DNA from: Parabacteroides distasonis ATCC 8503
Lineage (GTDB): Bacteria; Bacteroidota; Bacteroidia; Bacteroidales; Tannerellaceae
Direction of reading: 5' to 3'
Length of the DNA: 64,000 nt
Assembly: GCF_000012845.1 (NCBI RefSeq)
Contig: NC_009615.1
Location: 519,501-583,500, forward strand
Translations under genes and position numbers: made by a program
Notes under the pieces: generated by a model
Database searches by the model: none
Seen by the model: the letters and a program-made list of their open reading frames with translations, nothing else
What the model was told of the DNA's origin: nothing
Shown here: positions 63,201 to 64,000 of the stretch, in pieces
Layout: each line of letters starts with the position of its first letter
Numbering within the stretch: position 1 is the first letter of the stretch

Positions 63201-63701
63201 ATGAAACAGATAAATAAATTACTGGTTATCTTATTGGCGTTGGTCACCTTTTCTTCTTGTGAGACTTATGGTGATTACGAGATAGAATACACGGCTATTT
63301 ACCCTTTATGTGGCGAATGGGTAGTTAATGTTACAGGTGAGGATGGTGGTGTCTTGGCGGAAGGTGTGACCTGCAATACTTACAATACGACTGATGATGC
63401 CACGGATAAGATGTGGATAAAAATGAGTGTTGCCACAAACGACTGGGGAGTACGTGGCAAGATTCATTGCGATGTCACTTCTAAATCTTTTGATGGGGAT
63501 GGTATCGCTAATCTGCTCCATGCGGATGATGGTATAAATTCTACTGTAACCTTCAATATCTCTGGTAAAGTAATTGTGGATGGTTATACTACTCAAGCCA
63601 ATACAAAAGTGGATGCCATTGAATTTACCTTGACTCAAAATGGAAAGTCGATGACGGTTAAGGGATTCCGTAAAACAGGTTGGGAAGGTGAAGATTATTG
63701 A
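63201..63701 (+). CDS. Lipid-binding putative hydrolase-type lipoprotein (PF12888-like)
   Basis: A 166-residue lipoprotein starting at MKQINKLLVILLALVTFSSC. The mature part (DYEIEYTAIYPLCGEWVVNV, then NTYNTTDDATDKMWIKM and WGVRGKIHCDV) resembles the Lipid_bd family, a small beta-barrel often encoded third in SusC/SusD-like_2 operons. It is 43 bp after susD; the start at 63201 is preferred over 63171 because the extra ten residues precede the signal peptide. It probably sits on the cell surface near the transporter; its ligand is unknown. Confidence 0.82.
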   Translation: MKQINKLLVILLALVTFSSCETYGDYEIEYTAIYPLCGEWVVNVTGEDGGVLAEGVTCNTYNTTDDATDKMWIKMSVATNDWGVRGKIHCDVTSKSFDGDGIANLLHADDGINSTVTFNISGKVIVDGYTTQANTKVDAIEFTLTQNGKSMTVKGFRKTGWEGEDY

Positions 63702-63730
63702 TATGATTTAATATCTCGAAAAGTAGGAGA

Positions 63731-63760
63731 GGCCTGCCATGTATTTGGTAGGCCCTTTTT
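63731..63760 (+). terminator. Terminator of the third susCD operon
   Basis: GGCCTGCC (63731-63738) pairs with GGTAGGCC (63747-63754), one G-U pair, followed by CTTTTTA. Confidence 0.85.
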
Positions 63761-63805
63761 ATTTACTTGGATATATGGTTTTTTATTAGTAGGTAATCCG
63801 TGATA

Positions 63806-63837
63806 ACAAACTTTTAGTTTGTAGATTGTGCTACAAA
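63806..63837. repeat. Two overlapping inverted repeats upstream of the recombinase gene
   Basis: ACAAACT-TTT-AGTTTGT (63806-63822) and TTTGTAG-ATTGTG-CTACAAA (63818-63837) overlap by 5 bp and lie 53 bp before the recombinase ATG. Possible operator or recombination site. Confidence 0.55.
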
Positions 63838-63889
63838 GAACTTATTATTGTTCCTTCGTGTTTACAATCAGATAATATATAAATGTATC

Positions 63890-64000
63890 ATGGAAAAAGT
63901 AATTTACAACTTAGTGTTTAATCGAAAAAAGCAATTGAATGCGGAAGGAAAAGCTTTGATTCAAGTAGAGGCCTATTTGAATAGGCAAAAGAGGTATTTT
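63890..64000 (+). CDS. Tyrosine site-specific recombinase, N-terminal fragment
   Basis: Only 37 codons lie in the window. MEKVIYNLVFNRKKQLNAEG, then KALIQVEAYLNRQKRYF, is the typical start of the arm-DNA-binding domain of Bacteroidetes tyrosine recombinases (integrase/invertase type), which precedes a core-binding domain and the R-H-R-Y catalytic domain. Such genes often sit beside invertible susCD or promoter segments and flip them, which fits the inverted repeats in this region. The catalytic part is outside the window, so the activity is inferred. Confidence 0.75.
   Translation, partial: MEKVIYNLVFNRKKQLNAEGKALIQVEAYLNRQKRYF

Overview
The window looks like a chromosomal segment of a Bacteroidales bacterium, most like Parabacteroides. 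Three things point there. Promoters repeatedly show the Bacteroidetes TTTG / TAnnTTTG pattern. Several families are typical of the phylum: three SusC/SusD pairs, DUF4290, DUF4296, a TamA-like lipoprotein and an Lnb-type (DUF4105) protein. The housekeeping gene order fits as well. The species call is an inference.

Layout. 1-9.3 kb: end of a DksA-like gene, lspA, a DUF4296 lipoprotein, a SpoU-type RNA methylase, a TamA/BamA-like lipoprotein, tRNA-Arg(TCT), thioredoxin, a YfcC carrier, rmuC and tpx. 9.3-17.8 kb: MFS and MATE exporters, an etfB-etfA-acyl-CoA dehydrogenase operon, an AraC-type protein, a 42-bp repeat tract and a POT peptide transporter. 17.8-24 kb (minus strand): a TIM-barrel lipoprotein coupled to gcvP, a metallo-beta-lactamase fold enzyme, rsmG and a DUF3298 lipoprotein. 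24-27.8 kb: an AT-rich accessory patch with two unknown lipoproteins, a cut-down DUF4373 gene and a 22-bp palindromic repeat array. 27.8-36.2 kb: a GH2 enzyme, a GNAT enzyme and the envelope/isoprenoid operon DUF4290-murA-rimM-M23-dxr-rseP. 36.2-44.6 kb (minus strand): a TPR protein, ald, secA, a degenerate alkaline-phosphatase-superfamily protein and an Lnb-like lipoprotein N-acyltransferase. 44.6-46.6 kb: a second 22-bp palindromic array, tRNA-Gly(CCC), argB and a DUF1080 protein. 46.6-64 kb: three SusC/SusD systems, a two-cassette ABC ATPase, and the start of a tyrosine recombinase cut by the window edge.

The most striking feature is a probable DNA-inversion switch between two divergent susC genes. 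The minus-strand susC (ending at 54996) lacks its signal peptide and most of its N-terminal domain. It begins exactly at a perfect 20-bp sequence (57825-57844) that recurs inverted inside the 5' coding region of the intact plus-strand susC (58680-58699), in the same reading frame. Inverting the roughly 0.84 kb between the copies would move the promoter, leader and first ~66 codons from one susC to the other. The window ends in what looks like the N-terminus of a tyrosine recombinase, a plausible inverting enzyme. Independently, a 17-bp inverted repeat with one mismatch (46656-46672 and 47086-47102) flanks the only clear promoter of the first susC, suggesting a separate invertible promoter.

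Other points: a protein of the PafA alkaline phosphatase family that has lost essentially all catalytic and most metal residues, translationally coupled to the Lnb-like gene; MurA with Asp in place of the fosfomycin-reactive Cys; and two unrelated repeat arrays that share an exact 22-bp period and palindromic units.
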